In this document: positions 60,935 through 64,000 of the stretch, piece after piece | How positions within the stretch are numbered: position 1 is the first letter of the stretch | How the letters are laid out: each line of letters starts with the position of its first letter | Assembly: GCF_003987355.1 (NCBI RefSeq) | Contig: NZ_PIPR01000002.1 | Coordinates: 206,177-270,176, forward strand | Origin: Pseudidiomarina aestuarii | GTDB lineage: Bacteria; Pseudomonadota; Gammaproteobacteria; Enterobacterales; Alteromonadaceae | Direction: 5' to 3' | DNA length: 64,000 nucleotides | Translations under genes and position numbers: made by a program | Notes under the pieces: model-generated | Told to the model about the DNA's origin: nothing | What the model saw: only the letters and a program-made list of their open reading frames with translations | Databases searched by the model: none

Positions 60935-62012
60935 CACCTGCTTCCATATGGTGTGTGTACGGGAACTGATCAAAGAGTGCATAACGCTGCACCGCATGGG
61001 TATCCGTTAACGCCGCAATATTTTCTACCAAAGTTTCTGGATTACACGAGATGTAGACAATCGTCTCGTAGTGTCGAACTAACTCTACGGTTTCTGCATC
61101 CAAACCTGCTCGTGGCGGGTCAACCAAAACGGTGTTGCACTTAAATGAGCGAATATCAGCCTCTTGCGCTCGACGAGATTCGAGTTCTCCCGCCATCACC
61201 GCACTGAACTCCTCAGCAGACATTCGCACCAAAGTGACATTATCGATGTTGTTCAGCTCACAGTTGTAGCGTGCCGAAGCTACTGATGTTTTGCTGATCT
61301 CCGTGGCGAGCACCCGCTCAAAGTTCTGCGCCATTGGCAAACTAAAGTTACCGTTTCCGCAATAAAGCTCGAGTAAATCACCGGTACTATTCTTGGTTGC
61401 ATCTATAGCCCACGTCACCATCTGCTGATTGACCGCCGCGTTCGGTTGAGTAAAGCTGTTTTCAACCTGTTGAAACCAGTAATCTCGATCTGCAATGGTC
61501 AGCTTTTCGAGGACCCAGTCTTGATCAAGAACAATTTTTTGTTTGCGTGAGCGGCCAACTAAGTGAATCGTCGCGAACTGCTGCAAATGTGCGCGTAGCT
61601 CTTGAGCTGCAACTTCCCAATCGTCGCCAAGCGGACGGTGATAAATGAGCGAAACCAAAGCCTGCTGATGAGTCGTCGTTAAAAATTCTATTTGGAAGAG
61701 CTTACGTCGCAATGCCTCGTTCGACTTCATGTAGTCGATGGAAGCTTTCATAAGCGTGTTGATCAGCTTACTTCCTACCGGGAATTCATCGATTCGAATG
61801 CGTTCGCGCGTGTCTGGATCAAACATGATGCAGTACATGTCATCGCCTTCATGCCAAATACGAAACTCGGCTCGCATTCGATAATGTGTAGACGGTGATG
61901 CAAATAGCTCGGGTTCGCTCTCACAATAGGGGCCAATAAGAGCCTTTAAGCGAGATACTTTGTCGGTCAATTGCTGCTGATAATCTGCGTGTTGTATAGC
62001 CTGGTGCGTCAT
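60909..62012 (-). CDS. trmA: tRNA (uracil-54-C5)-methyltransferase
   Basis: It makes ribothymidine at position 54 of tRNAs. It is 367 residues long. SAM binding is in LLELYCGNGNFSLPMAQ. The catalytic Cys is in VYISCNPETLVENIAAL, with the base Glu near the end (HHMEAGVILKRR). The N-terminus MTHQAIQHADYQQQLTDKVS is typical. GAGG lies before the ATG. Confidence 0.96.
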   Translation of the reverse strand: MTHQAIQHADYQQQLTDKVSRLKALIGPYCESEPELFASPSTHYRMRAEFRIWHEGDDMYCIMFDPDTRERIRIDEFPVGSKLINTLMKASIDYMKSNEALRRKLFQIEFLTTTHQQALVSLIYHRPLGDDWEVAAQELRAHLQQFATIHLVGRSRKQKIVLDQDWVLEKLTIADRDYWFQQVENSFTQPNAAVNQQMVTWAIDATKNSTGDLLELYCGNGNFSLPMAQNFERVLATEISKTSVASARYNCELNNIDNVTLVRMSAEEFSAVMAGELESRRAQEADIRSFKCNTVLVDPPRAGLDAETVELVRHYETIVYISCNPETLVENIAALTDTHAVQRYALFDQFPYTHHMEAGVILKRRPL

Positions 62013-62187
62013 GAGTGCCTCAATTCAATGAGCGCGCATTGTACGCATTTTGGGCTTTACAAAAAAGCTCAAAATTAAGGGTTGCAGTTGATTACAGAAA
62101 GTAACAATATGTTTCAAGTGCTGGTTAAAATAACAACTAAGTACGACGAACAACAGGATTTCTAACAAGAATAATAAGGTTTTATTT

Positions 62188-63801
62188 ATGTCAAATCATA
62201 CTAAACGTGGCGTGTTCACGCTCGCTGCACTCTCTTTTGCTGTTGCGACAGCAGTGCAAGCCGCTCCAGCAGATAAAGAGCGGGTCATCATTCAATTTAA
62301 ACCGGGTAGCAAAGCGCAAGTTGAGCAAATGGTTAACCGTGTCGGCGGTAATAAGAATGTCGATTTGTCTAACTTTGACGCGATGGCAGTGACGGTTCCA
62401 GCGCAAGCGTTGAACGGTCTTCGTAACAACCCCAATGTGGTTTTGGTTGAAGAAGATTCGCCACGTCAGCTCCTCAGTTCTGAATATGAGCCGAACCTAC
62501 CTTACGGCATTGTTCAGGTTCAGGCGGATCAAGTGTCTGATGCTGCTGCAGGCGCAGTCAAAGTATGTATTATCGATTCTGGTTATGACCTGGGTCATCC
62601 AGATCTGCCAACCAGTGGTGTAACAGGTCGCTTTAATAGTGGCAGTGGCAACTGGTATTCAGATGAAAACGGCCATGGTACTCACGTTGCAGGTACTATT
62701 GCAGCATTGACAAATGGTGATGGCGTAGTCGGCGTGTTGCCGAATGGTCAAGTGAACCTGCATATCGTCAAAGTGTTTGGCGCATCAGGTTGGAGCTATT
62801 CGTCTTCATTAATCGCTGCCGCTGATGAGTGTGCGCAAGAAGGCGCAAAAGTAATCAATATGAGTTTGGGTGGCAGCCGCGCTAACCGTACGGAAGATCG
62901 CGCGTTTGGTCAGCTGAACAGCGCAGGTATCTTAAGTATTGCCGCTGCGGGTAATGATGGTAATACACGCGACTCGTATCCTGCTTCTTATGACTCTGTA
63001 GTATCGGTTGCTGCTGTAGACTCAACGGAAACTATTGCTGCATTCTCTCAGCAAACTTCGCAAGTAGAGTTAGCTGGCCCAGGTGTTGCAGTGTTGTCAT
63101 CGGTTCCACGTGGTACTGGTGAACGTGTTGAATTGACTGTTGGCGGCGCAAGCTATGCTGCAACAGGCATGGACGGAACTGCTCGCACGTCAGCAACGGG
63201 CCCTCTCGTTGATTGCGGTATTGGTGATTCAGCTTGTGCCGGTGCTGCTGGCGCAGTGTGTCTGATTGAACGTGGCGTGATTTCATTTGCTGAAAAAGTT
63301 CAGGCTTGTGAAGCGGGTGGTGGTGCTGCGGCAATTGTGTTCAATAATGAACCCGGTGTAGTTCTCGGTACCTTGGGTACATACAGCGCTTCTATCCCTG
63401 CTGTTGGAGCAAGTGATACTGATGGTGCTGCTATGTTAGGTCAGCTGGGTAGTTCAGCGACTGTGGGTGTGACAGATAGTGATTGGGCGTTCTTTGATGG
63501 CACCTCTATGGCGACACCTCATGTTGCTGGTGTTGCAGCATTAGTTTGGTCGCAACATACTGCATGTACTAACAACGATATCCGTGCGGCGCTTGCGGCA
63601 ACGGCAATCGATAAAGGTGCGGCTGGTCGCGATAATGCTTATGGCCATGGTATTGTTCAAGCCAAAGCTGCGGTTGACTACTTAACTGCTAACGGCTGTG
63701 GTGGTTCTGGTGGTGGCACTGGTGGCGATACCGGTGGCGATACTGGTGGCGGCGGTAAGGGCGGCGGTAAAGGCGGCCCTAAAGGCGACCCTAAAAACTA
63801 A
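62188..63801 (+). CDS. Secreted S8 subtilisin-like serine protease with I9 propeptide and PA domain
   Basis: A 537-residue exported protease. It has a signal peptide (1-25, cleavage near VQA-AP) and an inhibitor-type propeptide (about 30-95, ERVIIQFKPGSKAQVEQM). The catalytic domain carries Asp130 (CIIDSGYDLGHPDL), His163 (NGHGTHVAGT), the oxyanion Asn256 (AAAGNDG) and Ser440 (FFDGTSMATPHVAGVAALVW). A protease-associated domain (about 325-430) is inserted before the Ser block. The end (from about 504) is a Gly-rich repeat tail (GGDTGGDTGGGGKGGGKGG) with no sorting signal that I recognise. It probably degrades environmental protein. A strong terminator follows. Confidence 0.94.
   Translation: MSNHTKRGVFTLAALSFAVATAVQAAPADKERVIIQFKPGSKAQVEQMVNRVGGNKNVDLSNFDAMAVTVPAQALNGLRNNPNVVLVEEDSPRQLLSSEYEPNLPYGIVQVQADQVSDAAAGAVKVCIIDSGYDLGHPDLPTSGVTGRFNSGSGNWYSDENGHGTHVAGTIAALTNGDGVVGVLPNGQVNLHIVKVFGASGWSYSSSLIAAADECAQEGAKVINMSLGGSRANRTEDRAFGQLNSAGILSIAAAGNDGNTRDSYPASYDSVVSVAAVDSTETIAAFSQQTSQVELAGPGVAVLSSVPRGTGERVELTVGGASYAATGMDGTARTSATGPLVDCGIGDSACAGAAGAVCLIERGVISFAEKVQACEAGGGAAAIVFNNEPGVVLGTLGTYSASIPAVGASDTDGAAMLGQLGSSATVGVTDSDWAFFDGTSMATPHVAGVAALVWSQHTACTNNDIRAALAATAIDKGAAGRDNAYGHGIVQAKAAVDYLTANGCGGSGGGTGGDTGGDTGGGGKGGGKGGPKGDPKN
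63718..63786 (+). repeat. In-frame short tandem repeats coding the Gly-rich protease tail
   Basis: Three 12-bp units ACYGGTGGCGRY (63718, 63730, 63742) are followed by 9-bp Gly/Gly/Lys-type units. All are multiples of three, so length changes by slippage would keep the frame. Confidence 0.65.
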
Positions 63802-63823
63802 CCAAAGCTTTTAAAAGTTGAAG

Positions 63824-63849
63824 AAAAGCCCACTTCGGTGGGCTTTTTT
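63824..63849 (+). terminator. Intrinsic terminator after the subtilase
   Basis: AAAAGCCCAC (63824-63833), TTCG tetraloop, GTGGGCTTTT (63838-63847) and a T-run. A UUCG-type loop on a G+C stem, about 22 bp after the stop codon. Confidence 0.93.
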
Positions 63850-63922
63850 GTTCTTTTTCTCAACGGTTTGCGCAGAAAAGCAGCAGTCAGCAAAAAAACA
63901 TATCAAAATGCTCAAAAGGCGC

Positions 63923-63957
63923 TTGACGGGCGCAGTTAAATCTCTAAAATGCGCCCC
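63923..63957 (+). promoter_or_regulatory. Stable-RNA-type promoter at the right edge
   Basis: TTGACG (63923-63928), 16-bp spacer, TAAAAT (63945-63950), then the G+C discriminator GCGCCCC (63951-63957). This pattern is typical of stringently controlled rRNA or tRNA promoters. The gene it serves lies beyond the window. Confidence 0.65.
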
Positions 63958-64000
63958 ACGCTTGAGGCAGACGATGAAGTCGCCAAAAGCAGCAGTTTAC

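Overview
The window looks like chromosome from a mesophilic marine-type gammaproteobacterium, probably of the order Alteromonadales and possibly near Idiomarinaceae. This placement is inferred from gene order and protein style (aroQ-accB-accC-prmA-dusB-fis-purH-purD, pabA next to astC-astA-astD, many exported peptidases, PrkB, NudC-HemE, EF-P with EpmA and EpmB); no 16S gene is in the window. Genes are densely packed on both strands and are mostly intact housekeeping genes.

Layout. 1-7.5 kb: tail of a DNA-glycosylase-like gene, gorA, a YgjP-type metallopeptidase, an S9 dipeptidyl peptidase lipoprotein, prlC and two small membrane or exported proteins. 7.5-12.4 kb: rpe (with a possible 22-codon leader ORF), trpS, a GAF-PAS-GGDEF-EAL protein and pabA. 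12.6-17.7 kb: an arginine succinyltransferase pathway cluster (astC, astA, astD), an OsmC-like protein and rlmJ. 17.7-22.4 kb: prkB, slyX, an FkpA-type isomerase lipoprotein, rsd, nudC and hemE. 22.5-26.7 kb: an RND efflux pair without an outer-membrane partner. 26.7-30 kb: a GDPD-psd-rsgA operon and orn. 30.1-34.3 kb: two identical tRNA-Gly(GCC) genes, a CNNM/CBS membrane protein, a DUF423 protein, maoP and an EAL-CBS-GGDEF protein. 34.3-45.1 kb: one long leftward block (aroQ, accB, accC, prmA, dusB, fis, purH, an exported methyltransferase-like lipoprotein, purD, plus dsbD and cutA). 45.2-47.3 kb: groES-groEL behind a good sigma-32 promoter.

The accessory part is a 9.8-kb integrated element (about 47,302-57,118) inserted exactly at the 3' end of groEL. 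A 12-bp direct repeat containing the groEL stop codon flanks it. It carries a tyrosine integrase at its right end, 12-bp-phased TGTAGAC repeats near both ends (probable integrase arm sites), a stand-alone serine recombinase, a fused restriction-methylase-specificity protein, a PIN-like nuclease, a Clp-fold (SDH-type) serine protease with a small coiled-coil partner, and a compact protein with polymerase-like motifs beside a 631-bp repeat-rich non-coding region that could be a replication origin. The native groEL terminator appears to have been displaced to the far side of the island, and the element supplies its own terminator-like hairpin just after groEL.

57.2-64 kb returns to core genome: a DUF3016 protein, the EF-P system (epmB, efp, epmA), a MerC-like protein under a near-perfect Zur-type palindrome, trmA, a secreted subtilase with PA domain, and at the right edge a stable-RNA-type promoter. 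A family of three roughly 90-bp long-palindrome repeats (2.4, 12.3 and 17.7 kb) sits at gene ends; in two cases the stop codon of the preceding gene lies inside the repeat.
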